The notes below the pieces were generated by a model. The model did not search any database. It was not told the origin of the DNA and saw only the letters and a list, made by a program, of their open reading frames with translations. From positions 7,948 to 23,497 of the forward strand of contig DMPB01000186.1 of the NCBI GenBank assembly GCA_003456175.1: a DNA stretch of 15,550 bases, written 5' to 3'. The stretch comes from Chitinophagaceae bacterium (lineage in GTDB: Bacteria > Bacteroidota > Bacteroidia > Chitinophagales > Chitinophagaceae). Below, piece after piece: positions 1 to 7,003 of this stretch. The first letter of the stretch is position 1. Each line of letters begins with the position of its first letter. Both the position numbers and the translations under genes were made by a program.

Positions 1-1272
1 TTGCATGCTTTGCTCAAGTCCAATGGTATTGTCTAACTCAAGACTGTCAACTAATTTATGTAATGTTATAAAGCGTTGCTCTACAGGCATTTTTTCTAGG
101 AAGGGCACCAATGTACCATACTGCCCAGCAAGTTTTAAGAACAAACGATAATCATCGAATTGAATCATAGTGAATAGGTCGTGAGCATTATTGCCCAAAC
201 CTTTCATAAGTCTATTGAACAAACCAATATAGCTACTAGTGTACAGTTCTTCTTCGCCGTTAATAATGATATAATATAAATCTTGCTTGCGTAAAAGCGA
301 TACACATTCAAAGCGTTGCCTGTCTTTCTCGTTATGTAATTCGTTAATGGTGTTGATGTAAAATTGATTACTATAGTAATGCAATGCATTTTTAATAAGC
401 TGTTGCCCGATTACTTTTTCACCTCTATTTATTCGAACAACATTGTACTGTGCGGTATTAACAAGTAAGCTATAGTAAGTATTAACATCGCTACGTGCTT
501 TTAAAATATCGGCAATGGTATAGGCACTATCTGCCAATTGCTCTGTGAAAGGTAGTAATGCTTCTCGGGCATAATGGCTTGCCATACTTACAAGTTGTTT
601 AACCAACTTATGATTACTATTGGTGCAAAGTGCTTTTGTTGATGCTTGCTGTGCCAAACGCCATATAGCTGTTGGTTGATGGCTTGCTAAGTATTGTAAT
701 AAGCTATCGGCATATCGAAAACCAGGTTCTTGCAGTATGAATTTTTCAATTGCTTCTGGTGTTCTAAGAAGTGTTTTATAGGTGGCTATTTGTTTTAAAT
801 AATTGGCATAAGTAGTATACTCTTTGAATGCATCGGCCATGAGTTGTGTTCTACGTGCTCCCAAATCTTTTACGTAAGTATCAATACTATCGTTACGCAA
901 AATGCATTGTAAAATGTTAGGAAATTTTTCTAATGCATCAGGAATATCATACACTTCAAATCGCTTGCTTACAACCTTACCTCTGATACTTTTAAGAAAG
1001 TAATTGATGCTATTGAATGCACGACACTTATCATCATCACTAAGTTGTGTATGCTGATCAATAGCAATTTTTATGCTATCTGTTTTTTGTGTTGCAAAAG
1101 CAAGTAGTTGCCATTTAATAGCATCGTCTATACGTACCGTATCAATCATTTGAACAAAGTTGGTTTGCTCAATTTGTAGTAAGTCGAAACTGTAAGTATA
1201 GTTATTTGTAATAGGTTGTGCCTTACAAAATAAAAATGTGCAACTGAGTAGTAAACTAAAAAAATACCTCAT
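1..1272 (-). CDS. Secreted protein of unknown function, 5' part (runs off the left edge)
   Basis: An open frame begins at the ATG at 1270-1272 and continues for 424 codons without a stop to base 1, so only the N-terminal part is present. Residues 1-18 look like a type I signal peptide (MRYFFSLLLSCTFLFCKA, then QP), with a hydrophobic core and likely cleavage after Ala18, which implies export to the periplasm or beyond. The remainder is polar and appears helix-rich, with many Leu, Lys, Asp and Gln residues, and has no motif I recognise and no evident membrane span. It cannot be assigned to a family. The start lies only 20 bases after the T-tract of the terminator that ends the manC transcript, so it is either expressed by read-through or has a promoter overlapping the terminator. 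One copy of the dispersed motif lies inside it at 868-880. That it is a real gene is well supported by the long frame and signal peptide; its function is unknown. Confidence 0.85.
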   Translation of the reverse strand, partial: MRYFFSLLLSCTFLFCKAQPITNNYTYSFDLLQIEQTNFVQMIDTVRIDDAIKWQLLAFATQKTDSIKIAIDQHTQLSDDDKCRAFNSINYFLKSIRGKVVSKRFEVYDIPDALEKFPNILQCILRNDSIDTYVKDLGARRTQLMADAFKEYTTYANYLKQIATYKTLLRTPEAIEKFILQEPGFRYADSLLQYLASHQPTAIWRLAQQASTKALCTNSNHKLVKQLVSMASHYAREALLPFTEQLADSAYTIADILKARSDVNTYYSLLVNTAQYNVVRINRGEKVIGQQLIKNALHYYSNQFYINTINELHNEKDRQRFECVSLLRKQDLYYIIINGEEELYTSSYIGLFNRLMKGLGNNAHDLFTMIQFDDYRLFLKLAGQYGTLVPFLEKMPVEQRFITLHKLVDSLELDNTIGLEQSMQ

Positions 1273-1292
1273 GTAGTTGTGTAACTAAATAC

Positions 1293-1322
1293 AAAAAAAC
1301 CACACTTTGAGTAAGTGCGGTT
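1293..1322 (-). terminator. Rho-independent terminator after manC
   Basis: On the minus strand, AACCGCACTT, a five-base loop ACTCA, and AAGTGTGGTT form a 10-bp stem with one G-U pair. A run of seven T follows (A-tract at 1293-1299 on the plus strand). The hairpin starts 23 bases after the manC stop and closes the minus-strand seven-gene run. The plus-strand reading has no T-run, so it acts in one direction only. Confidence 0.85.
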
Positions 1323-1332
1323 GTTAAAAAAT

Positions 1333-1345
1333 ATTTACGTAAGTA
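1333..1345 (+). repeat. Dispersed motif, class A copy directly after the manC stop
   Basis: ATTTACGTAAGTA with the 8-bp palindrome TTACGTAA at its centre. It abuts the manC stop codon with no intervening base. The same 13-mer recurs inside the MG2/plug gene at 12823-12835, and TTTTACGTAAGTA occurs at 868-880. Confidence 0.65.
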
Positions 1346-2443
1346 CTATAAATAAGTATCGCCCCAATTACGCTTAACCTCAGCAACGTATTGTTTAATT
1401 TCTTGTTCTTTATCCTTACGGCAAATGAGTAATGCATCTTTCGTATCAACAACAATCATATCATCTAAGCCTTGGAGTACTACTACTTTTTCATCGGGAG
1501 CACTGATCATACATTTTGTAGCATCTACTACTAAAACATGCTTACCAGCAACTGCATTACCTAAATAATCTTTTTCTAAATTTTCGTAAGCACTGTTCCA
1601 TGTACCTAAGTCGCTCCAACCAAATTCGCTAGGTATCACATAAACATTTTTAGCATGCTCCATAATAGCATAGTCGATACTAATATTACTACACTGCGGA
1701 TAAATACGTTCAATAGCACTTTGTTCTTCAGCGGTATTAAACAAGTTACGTTCTGCCGCAAATACATCGAACATTTCTGGTTGATATTGTTCAAACGCAT
1801 AAACAATATCGGCAGCTCTCCAAATAAAAATACCAGCATTCCAAAGGAAGTCGCCACTAGCAATAAATGTTTTAGCTAGTTCTGCATCGGGCTTTTCTGT
1901 GAATGTTTTAACCTGATAAATGTTATTAGCAACGGCTAATGTTTCGTGTTGTATGTAACCATAACCCGTATTCGGGTAAGTAGGCTTAATACCTAAGGTT
2001 ACAAAGGCTTTCATGTGTGCAGCAAAATCTAAAGCTTTCAAACAAAGTTCCTGAAAATTACCAGCATCCATAATCAAATGATCACTTGGTGCCACAATCA
2101 TATTTGCTTCAGGATCTTTCTCTAACAGCTTAAACGCAATATAAGCAACACACGGTGCGGTATTTTTTCTGCTCGGTTCTGCTAAAATATTCGCAGGCAA
2201 CAGTTCAGGCAATTGCGATTGAACTATGCTTGCATATTCATCGCTAGTAACAACATAAATATTTTCTTCAGGGATGAAAGCTTTAAAACGTTCGTACGTC
2301 CACTGAATTAATGTTTTTCCAGTGTGTAAGATATCTAAAAATTGTTTGGGATAACTTGTTCTACTCTGTGGCCAAAATCTGCTTCCAATACCACCCGCCA
2401 TAATGGCTACATAATGGTGTGGATTCTTTACGGTTGTACTCAT
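1346..2443 (-). CDS. manC: Mannose-1-phosphate guanylyltransferase (GDP-mannose pyrophosphorylase)
   Basis: This enzyme joins mannose-1-phosphate and GTP to give GDP-mannose and pyrophosphate in the cytoplasm. GDP-mannose is the donor for mannose, fucose and related sugars in surface polysaccharides and glycoproteins. The N-terminal nucleotide-binding signature is clear: AIMAGGIGSRFWPQSR at residues 13-28 followed by YPKQFL (31-36). Other family motifs follow: EPSRKNTAPCVAYIA (89-103), APSDHLI (118-124), FTEKPD (181-186), WNAGIFIW (201-208) and the IDYAIMEHAKNV stretch near 257-268. At 365 residues it has only the nucleotidyltransferase and short C-terminal beta-helix region; the C-terminal phosphomannose isomerase domain of longer bifunctional relatives is absent. 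I chose the ATG at 2441-2443 because the upstream in-frame ATG at 2479 adds 12 residues unlike the family N-terminus. It is the last gene of the run, 68 bases after sixA, and is followed by a terminator. Confidence 0.94.
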   Translation of the reverse strand: MSTTVKNPHHYVAIMAGGIGSRFWPQSRTSYPKQFLDILHTGKTLIQWTYERFKAFIPEENIYVVTSDEYASIVQSQLPELLPANILAEPSRKNTAPCVAYIAFKLLEKDPEANMIVAPSDHLIMDAGNFQELCLKALDFAAHMKAFVTLGIKPTYPNTGYGYIQHETLAVANNIYQVKTFTEKPDAELAKTFIASGDFLWNAGIFIWRAADIVYAFEQYQPEMFDVFAAERNLFNTAEEQSAIERIYPQCSNISIDYAIMEHAKNVYVIPSEFGWSDLGTWNSAYENLEKDYLGNAVAGKHVLVVDATKCMISAPDEKVVVLQGLDDMIVVDTKDALLICRKDKEQEIKQYVAEVKRNWGDTYL

Positions 2444-2511
2444 ATCGTTTGCTAGTGTAATGATAGCAAAGATGCACAATACTCACATATATTGTATCAG
2501 CCTTTATACAC

Positions 2512-3006
2512 TTAGCTTACAAGTTTAGGAGCATCGAAAAATAGAAAATGATGTTGTTGTGCGTTAAATGTTTTCCATTGGGTAATATCGCAACGAACAC
2601 CAAGCATACCACAAGTGGGCATATCATCTAAACGAACATTACAAATCATATTTGCAAATGCCGTGATGCCTGGGTTGTGACTAAATAAATATACCGTTTG
2701 CCAAGCATCGTTGAGTGATGTAACTACTTCCAAAAAAGTAGCCGGCATGGCATGATACAATGCCGGCACAGTAACAATATCGTTTTTAGCAATACCATTT
2801 GCTTTGGCGAAATATTGTGCTGTAGTTAATGCCCTGTTCGCAGTACTACTCACAATAGCATCGGGTTTAAAACCTTTTTGAAGCAAGCGTTCCGCCATTA
2901 TAGGTGCATCTCTATGTCCACGAGCATTTAAAGGCCGGTCAAAGTCTGTTTCGCTAGGGCTATCCCAACTACTTTTCGCATGCCTTATAATAACCAATTG
3001 CTTCAC
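2512..3006 (-). CDS. sixA: SixA-type phosphohistidine phosphatase (histidine phosphatase superfamily)
   Basis: A small single-domain cytoplasmic phosphatase of 164 residues. The catalytic RHA motif is at residues 8-10 (LVIIRHAKSSW), with His9 as the expected phospho-acceptor. Arg58 in SSTANRALTTAQ and His110 in FSHNPGITAFANMI complete the phosphate pocket. E. coli SixA removes phosphate from histidine phosphotransfer domains; no such partner is visible here, so the substrate in this organism is unknown and small-molecule phosphatases of the same fold remain possible. The start is GTG at 3004-3006. It is directly preceded by an in-frame TAA, and RHAK lies at the usual distance from it, so no earlier start is possible. 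That GTG and the preceding TAA are both part of a dispersed motif copy (3004-3016). The gene follows the aminotransferase by 14 bases and precedes manC by 68, consistent with one transcript. Confidence 0.88.
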   Translation of the reverse strand: MKQLVIIRHAKSSWDSPSETDFDRPLNARGHRDAPIMAERLLQKGFKPDAIVSSTANRALTTAQYFAKANGIAKNDIVTVPALYHAMPATFLEVVTSLNDAWQTVYLFSHNPGITAFANMICNVRLDDMPTCGMLGVRCDITQWKTFNAQQHHFLFFDAPKLVS

Positions 3007-3016
3007 TTACGTAAAT
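3004..3016 (-). repeat. Dispersed motif, class A copy overlapping the sixA start
   Basis: Minus-strand ATTTACGTAAGTG, 4 bases after the aminotransferase stop. Its last three bases are the sixA GTG start codon and its TAA is the in-frame stop before it. It is part of a 16-base identity (TTCACTTACGTAAATG, 3002-3017) repeated exactly at 10126-10141. Confidence 0.65.
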
Positions 3017-3020
3017 GTGT

Positions 3021-4280
3021 TTATACTTTAGACAACTTGGCTAATGCAGCTTCTAATTTTGTGAGCATTTCATCAATCTCTTCCTTTACGCAAGTACCAA
3101 CACTTAAACGATACCACGGACTTTGATGGCTTGCACCGAAAGCATAAAAAGGTACTACAGCCAACTTAGCTTCGTTTAGTAAGTAAGTAGTAACATCGGC
3201 TTGTTTGGTAAGTAAGTTGGTACCATCGGTACTACCAACTAAATCAAATTTTATCGTTAAATAAATGGCTGCTTGTGGTGCAATAGCATCTACTGCGTAA
3301 CCCATTTGCCGTAAGGCTACAATACCATTATAAATGCGTTGTAAGCGCTCTTCTAACGCTGCCTTAAAATGTGTAAAATGTGTTGCAATAGCAGCCTCGT
3401 TTTGCAAATAAGCGGCAGTAGCAACTTGTTCGGCCATTGGTGCCCAAGCCCCAACATGGCTCAATAATGCTTTCATTTTGGCAATCACGTGTGTAGGCCC
3501 CATACTCCAACCTACACGAACACCAGTGGCAGCGAACGATTTGCTGATGCCATCTATATAAACGGTATAGGCTTTCATCGCAGGGTTAATACTAACAGGG
3601 CAACTATGTTGTGTATCGCCATAAGTAAGCGTGCCATACATTTGATCGAACATTACGTATAGCTTTTTTTCATGCTCACCTCTACGTTCGTTTTCGGCAA
3701 TTACGAGGTCACATATTTTAGCTAGTTCTTCTTTGCCAAGCGTAGTTCCCGTTGGGTTTTGTGGTGTACACAAGCACAACAATGCAGCACCTTGTATATG
3801 CGGAGCAATATCGGCTGCGGTTGGCATAAAGTTGTTTTCGGGCGAGGTTTCAATAACACAATGTAAGCCATGATTCATGTGCACGTAGTGGTTGTTATTC
3901 CAACTAGGTGTGGCATAAATCACTTTATCTTCTGTATTTACAATTACTTTAAACAGCGTATAAATGAGCGGACGACCACCTGCCGCAATCAAAATTTCTT
4001 GATTACTGTAGGTAATACCTTGGTGCTTTTGAACAAATGCTGCCACGCTGTTACGCAACTCGGCAATACCATCGGCCGGAGGATAATTGGTATTTTTATC
4101 TTGATAGGCTGCAACAATTAACGCTTCTAACGCTGCCGGAATAGGAAAAACACTCGGATTAAAATCGCCAATAGTATAGTTATAAATTTTTTCGCCCTGT
4201 TTAATACGTTCGCTTATGGCGTTACCCAATTTAACGATTTCGCTTCCCACCATGTTCTCGGCTAGGTTACTTAGCTTCAT
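3021..4280 (-). CDS. Class I/II pyridoxal-phosphate aminotransferase
   Basis: A cytoplasmic fold-type I PLP enzyme that moves an amino group between an amino acid and a 2-oxo acid; the aspartate/aromatic/alanine aminotransferase branch is the closest recognisable type. Family residues are complete: Asn175 in CTPQNPTG, Asp212 and Tyr215 in MFDQMYG, the Schiff-base Lys247 in SKSFAATGVRVGW, and the substrate-carboxylate Arg391 in YRLSVG. Length is 419 residues, usual for the family. I start it at the ATG at 4278-4280 (MKLSNLAENM); a TTG two codons upstream is possible but less likely. The exact substrate cannot be read from sequence. A typical aspartate aminotransferase is a little shorter, and the loop at 196-206 (ENERRGEHEKK) and the tyrosine-free SWNNNHYVHM segment differ from the textbook enzyme. 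It lies 77 bases after the galactanase and 14 before sixA, probably cotranscribed. Confidence 0.9.
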   Translation of the reverse strand: MKLSNLAENMVGSEIVKLGNAISERIKQGEKIYNYTIGDFNPSVFPIPAALEALIVAAYQDKNTNYPPADGIAELRNSVAAFVQKHQGITYSNQEILIAAGGRPLIYTLFKVIVNTEDKVIYATPSWNNNHYVHMNHGLHCVIETSPENNFMPTAADIAPHIQGAALLCLCTPQNPTGTTLGKEELAKICDLVIAENERRGEHEKKLYVMFDQMYGTLTYGDTQHSCPVSINPAMKAYTVYIDGISKSFAATGVRVGWSMGPTHVIAKMKALLSHVGAWAPMAEQVATAAYLQNEAAIATHFTHFKAALEERLQRIYNGIVALRQMGYAVDAIAPQAAIYLTIKFDLVGSTDGTNLLTKQADVTTYLLNEAKLAVVPFYAFGASHQSPWYRLSVGTCVKEEIDEMLTKLEAALAKLSKV

Positions 4281-4323
4281 AATCAATACTTGGTTAATGA
4301 TGTAATTGGCGGCAAAATTAGGG

Positions 4324-4340
4324 TTTGCCTTACGGCAAAT
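4324..4340 (-). repeat. Dispersed motif, class B hairpin between GH53 and aminotransferase genes
   Basis: TTTGCC, TTAC, GGCAAA: a perfect 6-bp inverted repeat with a four-base loop, containing the 13-mer ATTTGCCGTAAGG on the minus strand (4328-4340). It starts 17 bases after the galactanase stop. In the minus-strand RNA the loop would be GUAA, a GNRA-type tetraloop. The same 13-mer occurs at 1414-1426, 3304-3316 and 11404-11416. There is no T-run, so it is not a standard terminator. Confidence 0.7.
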
Positions 4341-4357
4341 AAAGTTAATTCGAGGTA

Positions 4358-5518
4358 TTAAAACCGATATCGTTCCGTCATAAAGGCAGCCGATGGTAAT
4401 AATTTTCCATCAAAATCAAAAAGCGTAGCATTTTCCCAGGGGCTACCTGTGTTCCACAAATCACGCATACCGCTGGTAATCCATGCAGGTTCCCAATACA
4501 TTACACCACTACCACCACCTCTAATTACTTGTTGTGTAAGTGTTGTAAGATAACGTTGCTGTTCTGTTTTGCTAACGCCATAGCCATTCCATGGCTGCGT
4601 TGTAATAATGTTAGGATAGTTATCGGCAAAGCCGTTGGTCCAGGCATAAGCTGTTTCTACAACCATTACTTGCTTATTGCCACTTAGTTGCTTTAGGTTA
4701 GTTACGAACAAAGCAACATCTTCCATACTGCTGAGGGTGCTCCATTGTTGATAGTGCGATACACCAACAATATCAAAGTCGGTAACACCAGCACGCATAA
4801 TGCCGTTAAGCCAATATTGCCCATTTTGAAATTGAGCTACGTGTAATATTATTTTAGGTTTAATGCCGCTGTTCTGGCTAAAATTGCGAACTGCACGAAT
4901 GCCCGCATTGAGTAGTGATGCAAAGTTGGCAAACTGTCCGTTTTCAACTTTACCGTAAGGCCATAACATACCACTATTGGTTTCGTTACCCACTTGTACC
5001 ATTTCGGGTGTAAGGTTTTGTGCTGCCAAATGTTGCAATACCCGAAGCGTGTAATTATACACAGAATCTTGTAGTGTAGCCAAGTTGGCTTGTTGCCATG
5101 CAGCAGGCGTGGTTTGATGTGCAGGATCGGCCCAAGTATCGCTGTAATGAATATCTAAATTCACTGCCATGCCTAATTGCTTAGCTCTTCTAATGGTGTT
5201 GGTTACATCGGCCAAATCGTTGTATATCTTACCATTGTGTAGGCTAGCATGCCATTGCGGATTGTGCCATAAACGTACACGTACAACGTTAGCACCAGCA
5301 TTGGCAAGTGCGGTGTAAGCATCGGTAGTTATACCATTAGCTTGGTATTTAACACCATATTGTTCAAGTGCATTAACATAAGAAAGATCAACACCAAAGG
5401 CAAATTGCTGCCAACTGTATTTTGGGTTAGCAGTATCATTGTTAGCAGTGCTATTGTTTTTGCTGCATGCAGAAAAGCCCCAAAAGCAAAGCATACAGAT
5501 GATATAAAATCGTATCAT
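4358..5518 (-). CDS. Arabinogalactan endo-beta-1,4-galactanase lipoprotein (glycoside hydrolase family 53)
   Basis: GH53 enzymes cleave beta-1,4-galactan side chains of type I arabinogalactan in plant pectin by a retaining mechanism on a TIM barrel. The mature protein starts with the family's FGVDLSYVNALE region (residue 41 on), followed by VVRVRLWHNP (78-87), LDIHYSDTWADPAHQ (121-135), the acid/base Glu179 in VQVGNETNSGMLWPYGK, GVSHYQQW (252-259) and the nucleophile Glu288 in VMVVETAYAWT. All catalytic positions are intact. Residues 1-17 form a lipoprotein signal with lipobox FSAC, lipidated at Cys18, so the enzyme is membrane anchored, probably on the outer membrane. The length of 386 residues is normal. 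No SusC/SusD pair or other glycanase is nearby, which is unusual for a Bacteroidota plant-polysaccharide gene. It follows the TolC-like gene by 12 bases, so it is very likely cotranscribed with the efflux genes. Confidence 0.92.
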   Translation of the reverse strand: MIRFYIICMLCFWGFSACSKNNSTANNDTANPKYSWQQFAFGVDLSYVNALEQYGVKYQANGITTDAYTALANAGANVVRVRLWHNPQWHASLHNGKIYNDLADVTNTIRRAKQLGMAVNLDIHYSDTWADPAHQTTPAAWQQANLATLQDSVYNYTLRVLQHLAAQNLTPEMVQVGNETNSGMLWPYGKVENGQFANFASLLNAGIRAVRNFSQNSGIKPKIILHVAQFQNGQYWLNGIMRAGVTDFDIVGVSHYQQWSTLSSMEDVALFVTNLKQLSGNKQVMVVETAYAWTNGFADNYPNIITTQPWNGYGVSKTEQQRYLTTLTQQVIRGGGSGVMYWEPAWITSGMRDLWNTGSPWENATLFDFDGKLLPSAAFMTERYRF

Positions 5519-5530
5519 AGGTTTTTTAGT

Positions 5531-6832
5531 TTATAATTGCAATTGAGCTCCTAATCGTTTCAATTCAATTTCGGCCGCTTTGGCAGCATAGCTCAGGTTA
5601 ACCAACCTGTAGCCAGCATCAATAAAACTACGTTGTGCTTCTCGAACTTCAATGATGGTAGCAACTCGTAATTCGTAACGTTGCAAGGTAAGCTGTAATA
5701 GCTGTTGTGTAAGTTCATAATTACTTTTTTCTGTTGCCAATCGCTGCAATACGTTTTCATAAGCCTGATAGCTTTTAATAGCTTGTGTTTTAAGATTTTG
5801 CAACAACTGTTCACGGGTAATTTTTGCGTTTTTAACTTCTATTTCGGCAACACGCTGCTGCCGTTTTAAAGCTGAGCCATTGTAGATGGGTACTGCCACC
5901 GATAAGCCCAAATTAGGGCCATAGTTTTGGTTGAGCAACGTGAACCCCGCCTCGCTTTGGTTACGAACATAGTTATAACCCATCGTAGCTCTTACGGTAG
6001 GGTAACGCTGTGCCGCTACTTCTTTCACCAATAGTTCGTTGATTTTAATTTGTTGTTCGGCGCTTGCTATTTCGGGGTTTTGTTGAATGAAATCTACAAT
6101 ACTACCTATCTGTAAGTTGCGTTCGGCAATAATGGTATCGCTGATGTGAATGGTACTATCAGGGTTAATATTAAGTAGGTTTAAAAAATCGGCCTTAGCA
6201 TTTTGTATTACCAATGCCTGCGATTGCAGATTTTGCTGCAAAGCATTCAAATCTATGGTAGCTTGAAACAAATCGGCGTTATTGGCAAGACCAACACTTT
6301 TACGCACTTTAATTAACTCAACTTGCTTTTCAGCCACTCGAATAGCTTCACGAATGGTACGTTCATAATCTTGCTGGCGCACAATATCGTAGTACTGTAC
6401 CATTACCGCTGCAAGGGTATTTTGTATTTGAATATTTAACTGTTGCTTGCTCAACAATTCTAGTTCGGTAAGCCTCTGTTTGGTGGCAACTACGCGTTGG
6501 CCATTATACAAGATTTGACCAACACTAAGGTTAGCATTCAAGTTATTAGCAGCAGCACCACTACGTTGAATAACGGTACCGTTGTTTAATTTTTGATTCA
6601 CACTAGTAATACTTTCAGCATCATTCGCTTGTAGTGTAACTGTAGGCAAGCCACCTGCCACACCAATATGATTATTAATGTGAGCCTGTTCTATATTGTT
6701 ATTGGCAAGTGCAATATTGAAGTTGTTTTTCAATGCAACATTCAAAGCCTCTTGCAATGTAAGTTGTTGTGCCTGGGCTGGTTGTAACCACCAACAAGCC
6801 AATATAATGAGCAAATATTTTTTCATTTTCAT
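5531..6832 (-). CDS. TolC-family outer-membrane efflux channel
   Basis: This is the outer-membrane exit duct of the tripartite efflux pump encoded just upstream. Residues 1-21 are a signal peptide (MKMKKYLLIILACWW...AQA), cleaved before QQLTLQEALNVALKNN, the typical opening of the outer membrane efflux protein domain. Two repeats of long amphipathic coiled-coil helices are visible, for example the Gln/Leu/Glu-rich segments around 120-220 and 325-425, separated by the strand-forming region with YPTVRATMGYNY and GPNLGLSVAVPIYNG. The second repeat ends with the family-typical VATIIEVREAQRSFIDAGYRLVNLSYAAKAAEIELKRL. Length is 433 residues, normal for a TolC homologue. It starts at the ATG at 6830-6832; a second in-frame ATG at 6824-6826 would shorten it by two residues. 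The gap from the pump gene is 171 bases and holds a GC-rich folded element; the galactanase gene follows 12 bases after its stop. Confidence 0.93.
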   Translation of the reverse strand: MKMKKYLLIILACWWLQPAQAQQLTLQEALNVALKNNFNIALANNNIEQAHINNHIGVAGGLPTVTLQANDAESITSVNQKLNNGTVIQRSGAAANNLNANLSVGQILYNGQRVVATKQRLTELELLSKQQLNIQIQNTLAAVMVQYYDIVRQQDYERTIREAIRVAEKQVELIKVRKSVGLANNADLFQATIDLNALQQNLQSQALVIQNAKADFLNLLNINPDSTIHISDTIIAERNLQIGSIVDFIQQNPEIASAEQQIKINELLVKEVAAQRYPTVRATMGYNYVRNQSEAGFTLLNQNYGPNLGLSVAVPIYNGSALKRQQRVAEIEVKNAKITREQLLQNLKTQAIKSYQAYENVLQRLATEKSNYELTQQLLQLTLQRYELRVATIIEVREAQRSFIDAGYRLVNLSYAAKAAEIELKRLGAQLQL

Positions 6833-6851
6833 TTTTGTTTTTGGGCTTTCG

Positions 6852-6958
6852 GCAGTAGTACTGCTGTGGCCTTTGGTTCGGGCTGTTGCGGGGTTTCGCC
6901 ACTCGTTCCTCGTGGCCGGCTCGCCTGAGGGCGGCCGCCCTTCACATCCCGCAGCCCG
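6852..6958. repeat. GC-rich multi-hairpin element, REP/BIME-like
   Basis: A GC-rich block in an otherwise AT-rich gap. GCAGTA/TACTGC (6852-6864) is a 6-bp inverted repeat around one base. CGGGCT plus GCGGG (6879-6884 and 6888-6892) pairs perfectly with CCCGC plus AGCCCG (6948-6958), leaving a three-base bulge. Inside this outer stem lie a GCCAC/GTGGC hairpin (6898-6916) and the perfect 12-bp palindrome GGGCGGCCGCCC (6929-6940). No coding frame across it is credible. Its composition and nested stems suggest a dispersed intergenic repeat, and an effect on pump-to-channel transcript stability is possible. It is an inference that other copies exist. Confidence 0.6.
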
Positions 6959-6985
6959 TGGGCTTTGGTACTGTTGTGCGGCAAC

Positions 6986-7000
6986 ATTTACCGTAAGGTA
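6986..7000 (+). repeat. Dispersed motif, class B copy after the RND pump gene
   Basis: ATTTACCGTAAGG (6986-6998) with inverted arms TACC/GGTA around GTAA (6989-7000). The 13-mer ends 5 bases from the RND stop codon at 7004-7006. The same 13-mer occurs in opposite orientation at 11360-11372. Confidence 0.65.
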
Positions 7001-7003
7001 TGG

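Noticed and set aside
1313..1321. AAGTGCGGT equals the core uptake sequence of Haemophilus influenzae.
   Set aside because: It occurs once, as one arm of the manC terminator, and the gene content is Bacteroidota rather than Pasteurellaceae. A single 9-mer is readily coincidental.
2444..2479. An upstream ATG that would add 12 residues to ManC.
   Set aside because: The added residues do not resemble family N-termini, and the nucleotide-binding motif already sits at a normal distance from the ATG at 2443.
5991..5999. CTTACGGTA inside the TolC-like gene as a further class B motif.
   Set aside because: Only nine bases match and the conserved AAAT and leading CC are incomplete, so it was left out.
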